Below, one piece after another: positions 1-8,704 of a stretch of DNA of 54,487 nucleotides. Numbering within the stretch: the first letter of the stretch is position 1; each line of letters opens with the position of its first letter. Both the position numbers and the translations under genes were made by a program. The notes under the pieces are model-generated. The model worked only from the letters and a program-made list of their open reading frames with translations. It searched no databases and was not told where the DNA came from. This DNA is from an uncultured Sutterella sp. (GTDB lineage: Bacteria; Pseudomonadota; Gammaproteobacteria; Burkholderiales; Burkholderiaceae_F): contig UQOW01000014.1 of NCBI GenBank assembly GCA_900542805.1, positions 1-54,487 of the forward strand, written 5' to 3'.

Positions 1-68
1 ACACGGCTTTTGAAAGAATACTTTCCTTCCTTAAGACTGTTTCCTACGCAAAACTCCTTACTTTGCCG

Positions 69-98
69 TTGAATCGCTTTACGGGTCTCGGCTACAAT
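69..98 (+). promoter_or_regulatory. Putative sigma-70 promoter of ileS
   Basis: A TTGAAT hexamer at 69-74 and a TACAAT hexamer at 93-98 are separated by 18 bases, close to the sigma-70 consensus. It lies about 75 bases upstream of the ileS start. The first 175 bases hold no coding frame that I can support, so this is probably the start of the ileS-lspA transcription unit. Confidence 0.5.
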
Positions 99-175
99 CG
101 CACCCTCGCCTTTTCACGAGGCGTAAAAATTTCTTTGTTTAACCAGAAGAGCCCGAGGGGGCCTGGAGAAACCGC

Positions 176-3043
176 ATGGCAAAAGCCGACAATGCCGCGT
201 CCGCGGCGAAAAAATATCCGTTGAATTTACCTGAAACCGCCTTCCCGATGCGCGGCGACTTACCTAAACGCGAACCGATTTGGGTCAAAGAAATCGACAC
301 CAAGGGTGTCTACAAAGCCGTCCGCGAGGCGCGTGCCGGCCGTCCGCAATTTTTGTTGCACGACGGTCCTCCGTATGCCAACGGCGATATTCACATGGGG
401 CACGCCTTAAACAAGATTCTCAAGGACATCATCAATAAGTCCAAGATGCTTTCCGGATTTGATGTGCCCTATACGCCGGGCTGGGACTGCCACGGCATGC
501 CCATTGAGATTCAGATTGAAAAACAATTCGGAAAAGGCTTGGCGCGAGACGAAGTCATTGCCAAAGCCCGTGCCTACGCCTACAAGCAAATCGATCGTCA
601 GCGCGAGGGTTTCAAGCGCTTAGGCGTCTTGGGCGACTGGGACAATCCTTATGTGACGATGCACTATGAAACGGAAGCCGAAGAAATCCGCGTCCTTGCC
701 GACATCATTAAAAAGGGGTACGTATACCGGGGTCTTAAACCCGTTAACTGGTGCTTTGACTGCTGCTCGGCCTTAGCCGAAGCCGAAGTTGAATACAAGG
801 ACATCGAAGGCTACGAAATCGACGTTGCATTCCTCTTGACAGACGAGAGCAAACCGGCGCTTGAAAAGGCCTACGGAACGAAGATTGATAAGCCCTGCTA
901 CATTGTCATTTGGACGACAACGCCGTGGACGATTCCGGCAAACCAGGCGCTTAACGTCCATCCGGATTTGGACTACGACCTGATTGACTGCGGTGACAAG
1001 TACGTCATTCTCGGACAAAGTCTTGCCGAATCGGCCTTAAAGCGTTACGGCTTTACAGGCAAGCCCGTTGCTACGACCAAGGGATCCTCCTTTAAAGACT
1101 TAAAGTTCTGGCATCCGCTCGCAAATTTGGATGCGGGTTACAAACGGACTTCCGTTGTTATTCCGGCCGAATACGTCGAGGCTTCGTGCGGCACGGGTAT
1201 CGTGCACTCGGCTCCGGCGTACGGTGCCGATGACTTTGTCACCTGCAAAGCCTACGGCATGACCAATGACGAGATCCTGAACCCCGTTCAGGGTAACGGT
1301 CACTATGTCGATGATTTGCCTCTGTTCGGCGGCATGCTCATCTGGAAAGCGCAACCTAAGATTGTCGATGCGATGAAAGTCGCCGGGGCTCTGTTTGCCG
1401 TCGGTACGATGATGCATAGTTACATGCACTGTTGGCGCCACAAGACACCTCTTATTTACCGCGCCACAAGCCAGTGGTTCGTGCGCATGGACGACCCGAC
1501 GGTCGACAGCCAACCGATTTTGGGCTTTAAGGCCCCGACCGAGAGCCTTCGCAAAGCCGCACTGCGCGGAGTTGATGCCACCAAGTTCATTCCGCAATGG
1601 GGCTACAACCGCTTGCACGCGATGATTGAAAATCGCCCGGACTGGTGCATCTCGCGTCAGCGGAATTGGGGTGTTCCGCTTCCGTTCTTCTTGGAAAAGA
1701 CAACGGGGGAACTCCATCCGAGAACAATCGAAATCATGTACGAAGTCGCCGACCGCGTCGCTAAAGAAGGCATCGAAGCCTGGGCTCGCGCTAAGGCCGA
1801 AGATTTCATGCCGGCCGAAGAAGCCGCTCGCTACGAGAAGGTCAACGACATTCTCGACGTGTGGTTCGATTCGGGTGCCACGCACGCAACCGTCATGCGC
1901 GGTAGCCACAAAAAAGAACTCGGATACCCGGCAGACCTATATCTGGAAGGAAGTGACCAACACCGCGGCTGGTTCCATTCTTCGCTTTTAATCGGGACGA
2001 TGCTTGACAATCGCCCCCCGTACAACGCTCTTTTAACGCACGGGTTCCTCGTCGATGAAAACGGCGAGAAGATGAGTAAAAGTAAGGGCAACACCGTCTC
2101 GCCGCAGGAAATCTGCGATAAGTTCGGTGCGGAAATCTGTCGCCTCTGGGTCGCCTCGACCGATTACACGAGCGAACTAAGAATCGGACCGACGATTATC
2201 AAACGCGTCGTCGATAGCTACCGGCGTATTCGCAACACGCTGCGGTTCCTCTTGGCGAACACGAGCGACTTTGACATCAAGACCGATGCCGTACCTCTCG
2301 ATGACATGCTCGAGATTGACCGCTGGGCCATTGCTCGCATCGCGCAGATTCAGGAAAGTGTCTTAAAGCTCAATGACCAGTATCAGTTCCATCAGGTCAC
2401 GTCGCTTTTGACAAGCTTTGCAAGTGACGACTTGGGAAGTTTTTACCTCGATATCCTGAAAGATCGCCTCTATACAACGCAAACGAAGGGACTACCGCGC
2501 CGCTCGGCGCAGACGGCTCTTTGGCACATCACGGCCTCGTTCCTGCGTCTGATGGCTCCGATTCTTTCGTTTACGGCCGAGGAAGCCTTCGCCGTCTTCA
2601 GTCCCAACGCTTCGGGTACCGTCTTTACCGAGCTTTATCACGATCTCCCGGTCATTGCCGATAAGGATGCGCTCCTTGCGAAGTGGGATACCATCCGCAC
2701 CGTGCGCGGCGAAGTCCTCAAGAAAATCGAGGAACTTCGCACCGAAGGCCAAATCGGCTCGAGCCTACAGGCAGAGGCCGTGATTGCCGCTCCGGCCGAT
2801 ACATACGACGTGTTGGCAACGCTCGGCGATGAGCTGCGCTTTGCGACGATGACCTCCAAGGCAACGCTCACGAAAGCCGACGACGGGAAACTCACGGTGA
2901 CCGTCACCAAGAGTCAAGCCAAAAAGTGTGCTCGTTGCTGGCACTACGTTGACGGTGTCGGGTCTGATGCCGCTCACCCGGAAATCTGTCCGCGCTGCTG
3001 CCTGAACTTATTCGGTTCGGGTGAAACGCGGCACTTTGCCTAG
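176..3043 (+). CDS. ileS: Isoleucine--tRNA ligase
   Basis: Cytoplasmic class I aminoacyl-tRNA synthetase that charges tRNA-Ile with isoleucine. The 955-residue length fits the bacterial family. The HIGH signature is HMGH at residues 73-76, the KMSKS loop is at 632-636, and a C-terminal zinc site is visible as CARCWHY followed by CPRC. The central region holds the expected editing domain. The ATG start is preceded by GGAG at 165-168 with 7 bases of spacing. lspA follows after 8 bases, the usual ileS-lspA pairing of proteobacteria, so the two are probably cotranscribed. Nothing in the sequence suggests loss of function. Confidence 0.98.
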   Translation: MAKADNAASAAKKYPLNLPETAFPMRGDLPKREPIWVKEIDTKGVYKAVREARAGRPQFLLHDGPPYANGDIHMGHALNKILKDIINKSKMLSGFDVPYTPGWDCHGMPIEIQIEKQFGKGLARDEVIAKARAYAYKQIDRQREGFKRLGVLGDWDNPYVTMHYETEAEEIRVLADIIKKGYVYRGLKPVNWCFDCCSALAEAEVEYKDIEGYEIDVAFLLTDESKPALEKAYGTKIDKPCYIVIWTTTPWTIPANQALNVHPDLDYDLIDCGDKYVILGQSLAESALKRYGFTGKPVATTKGSSFKDLKFWHPLANLDAGYKRTSVVIPAEYVEASCGTGIVHSAPAYGADDFVTCKAYGMTNDEILNPVQGNGHYVDDLPLFGGMLIWKAQPKIVDAMKVAGALFAVGTMMHSYMHCWRHKTPLIYRATSQWFVRMDDPTVDSQPILGFKAPTESLRKAALRGVDATKFIPQWGYNRLHAMIENRPDWCISRQRNWGVPLPFFLEKTTGELHPRTIEIMYEVADRVAKEGIEAWARAKAEDFMPAEEAARYEKVNDILDVWFDSGATHATVMRGSHKKELGYPADLYLEGSDQHRGWFHSSLLIGTMLDNRPPYNALLTHGFLVDENGEKMSKSKGNTVSPQEICDKFGAEICRLWVASTDYTSELRIGPTIIKRVVDSYRRIRNTLRFLLANTSDFDIKTDAVPLDDMLEIDRWAIARIAQIQESVLKLNDQYQFHQVTSLLTSFASDDLGSFYLDILKDRLYTTQTKGLPRRSAQTALWHITASFLRLMAPILSFTAEEAFAVFSPNASGTVFTELYHDLPVIADKDALLAKWDTIRTVRGEVLKKIEELRTEGQIGSSLQAEAVIAAPADTYDVLATLGDELRFATMTSKATLTKADDGKLTVTVTKSQAKKCARCWHYVDGVGSDAAHPEICPRCCLNLFGSGETRHFA

Positions 3044-3051
3044 ATAAAGCG

Positions 3052-3555
3052 ATGCACGGCAACGGCGTACCTCCGGCAAAGCGCGGTCTCCCGCGCTTTG
3101 CCCTGTGGATCAGTGCGGCGCTTTGCGTTGTCCTGATTGACCAGTGGACCAAAGAGGTCGTTGCCGGCCGTTTTGAGTTCGGGGAATTTGTCCGTGTAAC
3201 GGACTTCTTTAATCTCTGTTATCTAAGAAACACCGGTGCCGCGTTTTCTTTTTTAAGCGATGCCGGCGGTTGGCAGGCACCGCTTTTTATCGGCCTTGCA
3301 CTCGCTGTGAGCGTTGCCCTTGTCTATTGGATTTACCGGGACTACGACAAGGCGACAACAGCGTTCCCGTTAACACTGATTCTAGGCGGAGCCCTCGGCA
3401 ATGCCCTCGATCGGATTGTCCGCGGAGCCGTTGTGGACTTTTTAGACTTTCATATCGGTCTACTGCACTGGCCGGCCTTTAACGTCGCGGATATTGCGAT
3501 TTGTTCCGGGACCGCCCTGTTGCTTTTTTTCGAGTTGATCTATCGGCCTCGATAG
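3052..3555 (+). CDS. lspA: Lipoprotein signal peptidase (signal peptidase II)
   Basis: Inner-membrane aspartyl protease that removes signal peptides from diacylglyceryl-modified prolipoproteins. The 167-residue protein has four predicted membrane segments. The family motifs are present: RNTGAAFSF at 59-67, GGALGNALDR with catalytic Asp120, and FNVADI with catalytic Asp147. It follows ileS by 8 bases. A substrate in this window is the MetQ lipoprotein. Confidence 0.96.
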   Translation: MHGNGVPPAKRGLPRFALWISAALCVVLIDQWTKEVVAGRFEFGEFVRVTDFFNLCYLRNTGAAFSFLSDAGGWQAPLFIGLALAVSVALVYWIYRDYDKATTAFPLTLILGGALGNALDRIVRGAVVDFLDFHIGLLHWPAFNVADIAICSGTALLLFFELIYRPR

Positions 3556-3576
3556 TTTCGCCTCTTCGGCAAAACC

Positions 3577-3807
3577 TTACGGATTCTCCGGGGGATTCTT
3601 TGCCTCAAGACGCCTTCTTGCCTGAGTATTAAGACCTCCGATTCCCCAATTCTCAGGCGGCACTTCCTCGATAATCACCGATGTCGACGCTCGGTTCTTC
3701 CCCAAGACTCGAACGACAAGGTCCGTTGCCCCGCGAATCAGTTTCTCTTTTTGCTCGAAGGTCGGAGCCTCCGTACCCCCTGTGACTTTAATGATGACTA
3801 ACGGCAT
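3577..3807 (-). CDS. 4-oxalocrotonate tautomerase family protein
   Basis: Small enzyme of 76 residues of the tautomerase superfamily, whose members use the amino-terminal proline exposed after removal of Met as a general base. The protein begins MPLVIIKVT, and Pro2 is therefore the predicted catalytic residue. The middle part, SVIIEEVPPENWGIGG, matches the family pattern. A strong ribosome binding site (AGGGAGGAA) precedes the ATG. It sits convergent to lspA and interrupts the usual lspA-coaBC spacing. The substrate cannot be told from the sequence. Confidence 0.85.
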   Translation of the reverse strand: MPLVIIKVTGGTEAPTFEQKEKLIRGATDLVVRVLGKNRASTSVIIEEVPPENWGIGGLNTQARRRLEAKNPPENP

Positions 3808-3822
3808 GATTTCCTCCCTACC

Positions 3823-4490
3823 CTATCGATCCGACCACATGCACGCCATCGGAACGGCATTACGCCGATGGCCGAAGGAGCGCACCGCATTACCGGCATA
3901 AAGAATAATACCAATGCAGTTTTCCTGACCCTCCGATTCCCGAAACCAACGGATACGGCGGAAGTCTTCCGAATGGACGTTTTTTCAGGATTTTGCAGCA
4001 ATGACCGAATCCCGCCCGTTTTCGTCGGTGATCAGGAAATCCATTTCTTGCCTTTTTGTTCGCAAATGACGAAGCGTCCGACGTGCATGGAGTTCGACCT
4101 CGGTGATAAGCGGCTTGTAAAACCGGCCCTCAGCAAGTTTTCCTCCGGTATTTTCTGAGAAATTCAAATCTCACGCTTTCTCTGCACTATCGGTGACGCC
4201 GAGTAAAGAAGCCATCAAGCCGGTGTCTGTCACGAAAAACTTCGGGGTCTTACCCGGACGATTGTAGTCTTTTTTTTCCCACGCCGGCACTCGGTCAATA
4301 CGGTACATGGCTTTCTTTGCGGAAAGATACTTTCGGCCTGTTGTCCGAACACTCTTAAATTGCCGCGACAGTGCCCGAACAACAAGGGGTTCCACGGAAA
4401 ACGCGGCGGCATTGTTGAGTCGGTCGGACAAAATGTAATATTTCAAGCAAAAACTCTTATTTATCAAAAAGAACGACACACAACTCACGT
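3823..4490 (-). pseudogene. Decayed AAA ATPase/DUF4143 protein, C-terminal remnant
   Basis: Fragments of the C-terminal half of the AAA/DUF4143 ATPase family are found in different frames on the minus strand. One frame (about 4490-4171) carries RVPAWEKKDYNRPGKTPKFF followed by VTDTGLMASLLG, the family's core motif. A second frame (about 4167-3985) has QEMDFLITDENGR, the EVDFLI motif. A third (about 3970-3823) has GIILYAGNAVRSFG and ends with VPMACMWSDR and a stop at 3823-3825, matching the usual C-terminus. At least two frameshifts separate them. The ATPase half (Walker motifs) is not visible; 4491-4680 may be further remnant but I cannot assign it. Intact members are common accessory genes, so this is likely a decayed acquired gene. 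Confidence 0.75.
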
Positions 4491-4682
4491 ACCCCGGAAT
4501 GTCTTGGGATTTCCGTTCGCCTTTTCGATTGACCGTACTCCTCTCCAGGGATACCGCCCGACGTACGGATTTCGATTTGAATGCCAGGCATACGACCGAA
4601 AAGCCCGATGAGAAATCCGCTCGATTTCTTTAAAATTCGGTAATTACCTCGGTCAGAGACTTTTCTTGGGAGTCCGTTTACA

Positions 4683-5873
4683 GTGTCCGTTCTGCATGAA
4701 AAACACATCACGCTCATCGTCACGGGCAGCATCGCCGCCTACAAGGCCTGTGAGCTCGTTCGCCTGCTGTCCAAGGCCGGAGCCGATGTGCGTGTGATTC
4801 TCACTCCGGCCGCCGAACGCTTTGTCGGAGTGACGACCTTCGAGACCCTAAGCGGCAATCCCGTTCTGACCGATGCCGATCACATGCCGCTTTCGCACAT
4901 TCACCTGGCTCAAGATGCCTGCGACCTGATTCTCGTTGCGCCGGCAAGCGCCGATACGCTTGCGAAAATCGCCTCGGGCATCGCCGACAATCTGGCCTGT
5001 CAAACCGTTTTGGCGCGCACTGTACCCTTGCTCGTCGCACCGGCGATGAATACGGCGATGTGGGAAAACCCGGCCACGCGTCGCAACGTCCGTCTTTTAA
5101 AGGAGGACGGCGTCCTTTTTGCCGGCCCCGCAAACGGATCTCTTGCCTGCGGAACCACGGGCGCCGGTCGCATGATTGAGCCGATTCAAATCGTTCAAGC
5201 CGCCGAAAAAGCCCTCACGGAACCCGTTCTTGCAGGAAAAAAGCTCTTGATTACGGCAGGCCCTACTTATGAAGCCATCGACCCGGTGCGCGGACTTACA
5301 AACCGCTCGAGCGGTCGCCAAGGGTATGCCCTGGCACAAGCAGCTTTTGCCGCCGGAGCCGACGTGACCCTGATTTCCGGTCCCGTTGCCTTAAAGGCGC
5401 CCTACGGCGTTACGGTCGTTTCCGTTACATCGGCCCGTGACATGCAAGAAGCCGTGATGTCTCGGTTACGGGGAACCGATGTCTTTATCGGCGTGGCGGC
5501 CGTGGCCGATTGGCGCCCGACTCAAACGGAAACGCACAAGATTAAGAAAGACACGAACGGGACACCGAACCTGACGCTTTGTGCCAATCCGGACATTTTG
5601 GCCGGCGTTACCGCATCGCCCGACCGCCCGGCGTGCGTAGTCGGCTTTGCCGCCGAGACGGAAAACGAAATTGCCCAAGCTCAAGTAAAACTTACGAAGA
5701 AAGGCCTTGACATGATTGTGGCCAACAATGCACCGAACACCTTCGGCAAAGGCTCCAATTGTGCAACACTGATTACGGCCGATGCTGCTCGCGGTCTTGC
5801 GGAACTTGATAAGATTGACCTAGCCCGTGAGATTCTTGTGTCGGTTGCGCGCATGTTAAAGGCTCGGCCATGA
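4683..5873 (+). CDS. coaBC: Bifunctional phosphopantothenoylcysteine decarboxylase/phosphopantothenate--cysteine ligase
   Basis: Two-domain cytoplasmic flavoprotein of coenzyme A synthesis: it joins cysteine to 4'-phosphopantothenate and then decarboxylates the product. The N-terminal CoaC domain shows SHIHLAQ with catalytic His74, PAMNTAMW at 120-127 and the Cys156 loop (LACG). The CoaB domain starts near 185 and shows GPTYEAIDPVRG, TNRSSG at 206-211, AVADWRP at 273-279 and KIKK at 286-289. Length 396 fits the family. The start is GTG at 4683 with GGGAG 10 bases upstream. The stop overlaps the next ATG by 4 bases. Confidence 0.97.
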   Translation: MSVLHEKHITLIVTGSIAAYKACELVRLLSKAGADVRVILTPAAERFVGVTTFETLSGNPVLTDADHMPLSHIHLAQDACDLILVAPASADTLAKIASGIADNLACQTVLARTVPLLVAPAMNTAMWENPATRRNVRLLKEDGVLFAGPANGSLACGTTGAGRMIEPIQIVQAAEKALTEPVLAGKKLLITAGPTYEAIDPVRGLTNRSSGRQGYALAQAAFAAGADVTLISGPVALKAPYGVTVVSVTSARDMQEAVMSRLRGTDVFIGVAAVADWRPTQTETHKIKKDTNGTPNLTLCANPDILAGVTASPDRPACVVGFAAETENEIAQAQVKLTKKGLDMIVANNAPNTFGKGSNCATLITADAARGLAELDKIDLAREILVSVARMLKARP

Positions 5874-6196
5874 AGAAAACACACTCTTTTGACCCGGAAA
5901 ACGGCGACTACGTCAAGTACATCGAAGACATCCAACGCGGTCGCATTAAACCGCCCGCGAGCACCAAACCGATGCTCGAGACACCGGTTGCCGATGCCTC
6001 TTCGTCCGAGACGCCCCCAAAAAAACGCAAAGTCGGCGCTCCGCCTGCCGTCCTCGGAGCCCTCGCAACCTTTCTCGTGATTGCCGGTCTCGGCTTTGTC
6101 TCTTACGGTATCATCTTCGAATCCGACGAATTCATCCCGATCGGGATGTTCTTGCTTTTTGCCGGATTCGTCTTTTCCATGAATTTACGCAAGTGA
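5870..6196 (+). CDS. Small two-helix membrane protein of the coaBC-dut operon
   Basis: Not recognised. The 108-residue protein has a polar, proline-rich N-terminal half (about 1-55, with a KKRK cluster near 51-54) and then two hydrophobic segments at about 58-80 and 88-105. It is locked into the operon by ATGA-type overlaps on both sides (4 bases with coaBC, 4 with dut), which argues that it is translated. The layout suggests a cytosolic N-terminus attached to a short hairpin membrane anchor. No function is proposed. Confidence 0.8.
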   Translation: MKKTHSFDPENGDYVKYIEDIQRGRIKPPASTKPMLETPVADASSSETPPKKRKVGAPPAVLGALATFLVIAGLGFVSYGIIFESDEFIPIGMFLLFAGFVFSMNLRK

Positions 6197-6639
6197 AAGT
6201 CAAACTTCGCATTACGGACGAACGCGTCCGCTCACATCTCCCGACCTACGCCACAGCCGGAAGCGCCGGATTAGATTTGCGTGCTCTTTTGGATGCTCCG
6301 CTCACATTAAATCCCGGGCAAACATCGCTTGTGCACACGGGATTGAGTATTCACATCGCCGATTCCGGCTATGCGGCACTTGTTTTGCCGCGTAGCGGAC
6401 TCGGACACAAAAAAGGTATCGTTCTCGGGAATCTTGTCGGTCTCATTGATTCGGACTACCAAGGGGAGCTCATGATTTCCGTTTGGAATCGCTCGAGTGA
6501 GCCTTTTACGCTCGAACCCATGGAGCGCATTGCCCAACTTGTGATTGTGCCGGTTGTTAAGGCTCAATTTGACATTGTCGATACCTTTGCCGAGACATCT
6601 CGCGGCGCCTCCGGCTTCGGTTCGACGGGAACGCATTAA
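6193..6639 (+). CDS. dut: Deoxyuridine 5'-triphosphate nucleotidohydrolase (dUTPase)
   Basis: Homotrimeric enzyme that hydrolyses dUTP to dUMP and pyrophosphate, keeping uracil out of DNA and supplying dUMP to thymidylate synthesis. All conserved motifs are visible in 148 residues: AGSAGLDL at 22-29, PRSG at 66-69, GLIDSDYQGE at 83-92 (metal and substrate binding), and the C-terminal GFGSTG at 141-146 that closes over the active site. GTG start at 6193 overlaps the previous stop. The coaBC-dut pairing is typical of proteobacteria. Confidence 0.97.
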   Translation: MKVKLRITDERVRSHLPTYATAGSAGLDLRALLDAPLTLNPGQTSLVHTGLSIHIADSGYAALVLPRSGLGHKKGIVLGNLVGLIDSDYQGELMISVWNRSSEPFTLEPMERIAQLVIVPVVKAQFDIVDTFAETSRGASGFGSTGTH

Positions 6640-6651
6640 TTCGGACCGGTT

Positions 6652-7296
6652 ATGCCTCAGGTTTCTCCTTCGGCGATGCCATCTGACAAGACCGAACCCG
6701 GCTTTGTCGCCTACCTGGCGCTTTTCTTGCTGATTCTTTTTTTCTCCGGGCTTTCCGGTCACTTTGGGTCGTATCTGGCGTGGTTCGATTACACCACGCT
6801 TATCGGCCGTTTCGGTCGGATTTTTGACACGCAAACCTTTCTCGGGATAGGCGGAACCGGAGCTCGAGGCGGTTTTCTTTACGCCGTTTCCTTTATTCCG
6901 AGCATCATGTTTGCCGTCGGTGTCGTCGAACTTGCCGCGCGTGCCGGAGCCCTGGCTGCAGCAAAAGTCCTTTTAACGCCGATTCTACGGCCTCTGTTAG
7001 GACTTCCCGGGGTTTGCGGCGTGGCCATCATCGCCAGTTTGCAAAGTTCGGATGCAGGAGCTGCGATGACACGCGACCTTGCCGACAAGACCTTGGTGAC
7101 CGATGACGAACGCACGATTTTGACGGCCTTTGAGTTTTCCTCGGGTGCCTCGGTGATTTTTTATCTGACGGTCGCAGCCGTTTTGTTCCCCTTTCTTCCC
7201 GTTCACTTTTTACTGCCCCTCGGAGTTGTGCTCCTTTTTAAGGTCGTCGGTGCCAATCTCGTGCGCCTGTATTTAGCACTTCGGAGGCGTTCGTGA
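6652..7296 (+). CDS. Nucleoside-recognition (Gate) domain membrane protein, first of pair
   Basis: Integral membrane protein of 214 residues resembling the YjiH/SpmA half of two-component nucleoside-recognition proteins. There are about five hydrophobic segments, and the conserved core IIASLQSSDAGAAMTRDL lies near 125-142. The next gene overlaps it by 4 bases and looks like the YjiG/SpmB half, so the two probably form one complex. The family is thought to move or gate small solutes; the substrate is unknown. ATG at 6652 was chosen, and a second in-frame ATG at 6676 is possible because neither has a clear ribosome binding site. Confidence 0.75.
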   Translation: MPQVSPSAMPSDKTEPGFVAYLALFLLILFFSGLSGHFGSYLAWFDYTTLIGRFGRIFDTQTFLGIGGTGARGGFLYAVSFIPSIMFAVGVVELAARAGALAAAKVLLTPILRPLLGLPGVCGVAIIASLQSSDAGAAMTRDLADKTLVTDDERTILTAFEFSSGASVIFYLTVAAVLFPFLPVHFLLPLGVVLLFKVVGANLVRLYLALRRRS

Positions 7297-7739
7297 ATCC
7301 TTTGGAGACCTTTGTCACGGGGTTAAGAAAAGGGGCACTCATCAGTGTGCGCTTTATGCTACCTGCCATCATCGCGGCATTTGTCGTCATCGAGATGCTA
7401 CAGATTTCGGGGCTTTTGTCGCTTCTCGGAGAGCATGTCTCAGGCGTGATGGGACTGTTCGGACTACCCGGTGAGGCCTTGGCTGTCCTTCTTGCCGCAT
7501 GGGCCAGTGCCGCCGGCTCCATCGGCCTTACAGCCGGTCTTGCCGCACGCGGCATTCTCCTACCCGAACACGTTGCGACACTCCTACCGGCTATTCTTCT
7601 TATGGGTTCCCAATTGCAATTTTTAGGCCGCATTCTTGCCGTTGCCGGCGTTGCCAGTACCCGAGCGCCCCTTATGATGGCAATCGGACTTATAAATGCC
7701 GTAGGTGCCATGCTTGTCATGCGCTTTCTTGTTTTCTGA
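7293..7739 (+). CDS. Nucleoside-recognition (Gate) domain membrane protein, second of pair
   Basis: Membrane protein of 148 residues, similar to the YjiG/SpmB half of the pair. It opens with a basic stretch (GLRKGALISVRFMLPAI) and holds about four hydrophobic segments, with the conserved-looking AAWASAAGSIGLTAGLAARG near 68-87. The GTG start overlaps the previous stop by 4 bases, so translation is probably coupled. The partner and the shared transport or gating role are inferred from family knowledge. Confidence 0.75.
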   Translation: MNPLETFVTGLRKGALISVRFMLPAIIAAFVVIEMLQISGLLSLLGEHVSGVMGLFGLPGEALAVLLAAWASAAGSIGLTAGLAARGILLPEHVATLLPAILLMGSQLQFLGRILAVAGVASTRAPLMMAIGLINAVGAMLVMRFLVF

Positions 7740-7828
7740 GATACGCTGTTACAAAAAAAGAGGCTTCGGAAAGATTTACAAGGCAACTGCCGACTACAAT
7801 GCGCAGTCTCCGATCGAATTGGTGTCTT

Positions 7829-8704
7829 ATGCAGTTTTTTCCATTGACATGTGAAACGTATCCTCTGTGGCTTTCCTTTTGGGAAAAGACCCCGTTTCGT
7901 ACAGCCGACACCACGTTTATTAACTTATTCGGTTGGGCACCGGTATACGGTCTGGAAGCGGCCGTTGAAGGAGACCTTTTTTGGATTCGTCGAACCCGAA
8001 ACGGCGAGTCGGCCTTCTGGACGCCGCTCGGGGACACACGTTCCGTTAATTGGGAAAGCGCCTTGGCGCCCTTTCCTGCCGGTACGCGTTTTGAGCGCAT
8101 TCCGACGGACTTAGCCCTGCAAATGCAAGCCGGCACTCAGCGCATCGCCGACATCACGGATACGCCCGAGCAGCACGAGTACCTGTATGAAAGACGTGCT
8201 CTGGCCGAGTTTTCCGGACGCAAACTTCATAAGAAACGCTCGCACATCAATGCCTTCGAACGCTTGTACGGCGTCGATTACCGCACCTTGGCGGTCAAAG
8301 ACATTCCGACAATCACGGCGTTAAGCGAAGCGTGGCTTACCGCGCAAACCGAGCCTAGCGCCGCTTTACAAAGCGAGCATGATGCGCTCGTTCGCATGCT
8401 CTCCTTGTGGCAAATCGATTCGAGCGTACGATGCGGAGGCCTTTTCTACAAAAATCACCTCATCGGTTGCGACTTCGGCTCTGCCGTCAATCCGACCATG
8501 TTTGTCATTCACATCGAAAAGGGGTTACCCGAGTACCGCGGCGTGTACCCGACACTTGTCAAGTACTTTGCCGACCGTAGCATCGACCCGTCCTTTACGC
8601 TGATCAATCGCGAACAGGACTTGGGCGATGCGGGCTTAAGGTACTCGAAAACCACCTACCAGCCCGTTGACTTTGTCCGCAAAGTCGCCTTGACCCTACG
8701 TTAG
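7829..8704 (+). CDS. DUF2156 (phosphatidylglycerol lysyltransferase C-terminal-like) protein
   Basis: Soluble protein of 291 residues resembling DUF2156, a GNAT-fold family related to the aminoacyl-transfer domain of MprF. Supporting stretches are GRKLHKKRSHINAFERLYG near 125-143, the central GGLFYKNHLIGCDFGSA, and the C-terminal INREQDLGDAGLRYSK. The open frame extends upstream into the previous gene, but that part is a shadow of it. ATG at 7829 is preferred because the protein then starts MQFFPLTCE as in the family, and TACAAT at 7795-7800 could be a promoter -10 just upstream. ATG at 7799 is an alternative. The stop overlaps the convergent etfA stop. Substrate unknown. Confidence 0.75.
   Translation: MQFFPLTCETYPLWLSFWEKTPFRTADTTFINLFGWAPVYGLEAAVEGDLFWIRRTRNGESAFWTPLGDTRSVNWESALAPFPAGTRFERIPTDLALQMQAGTQRIADITDTPEQHEYLYERRALAEFSGRKLHKKRSHINAFERLYGVDYRTLAVKDIPTITALSEAWLTAQTEPSAALQSEHDALVRMLSLWQIDSSVRCGGLFYKNHLIGCDFGSAVNPTMFVIHIEKGLPEYRGVYPTLVKYFADRSIDPSFTLINREQDLGDAGLRYSKTTYQPVDFVRKVALTLR

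Noticed and set aside
1100..1909. A 269-codon frame antisense to ileS
   Set aside because: It is a shadow of the ileS coding frame with no family motif.
7499..7828. Extended N-terminus for the DUF2156 protein
   Set aside because: This stretch overlaps the second nucleoside-recognition gene in another frame and reads as low-quality Arg/Ser/Cys-rich sequence; the family begins at about 7829.
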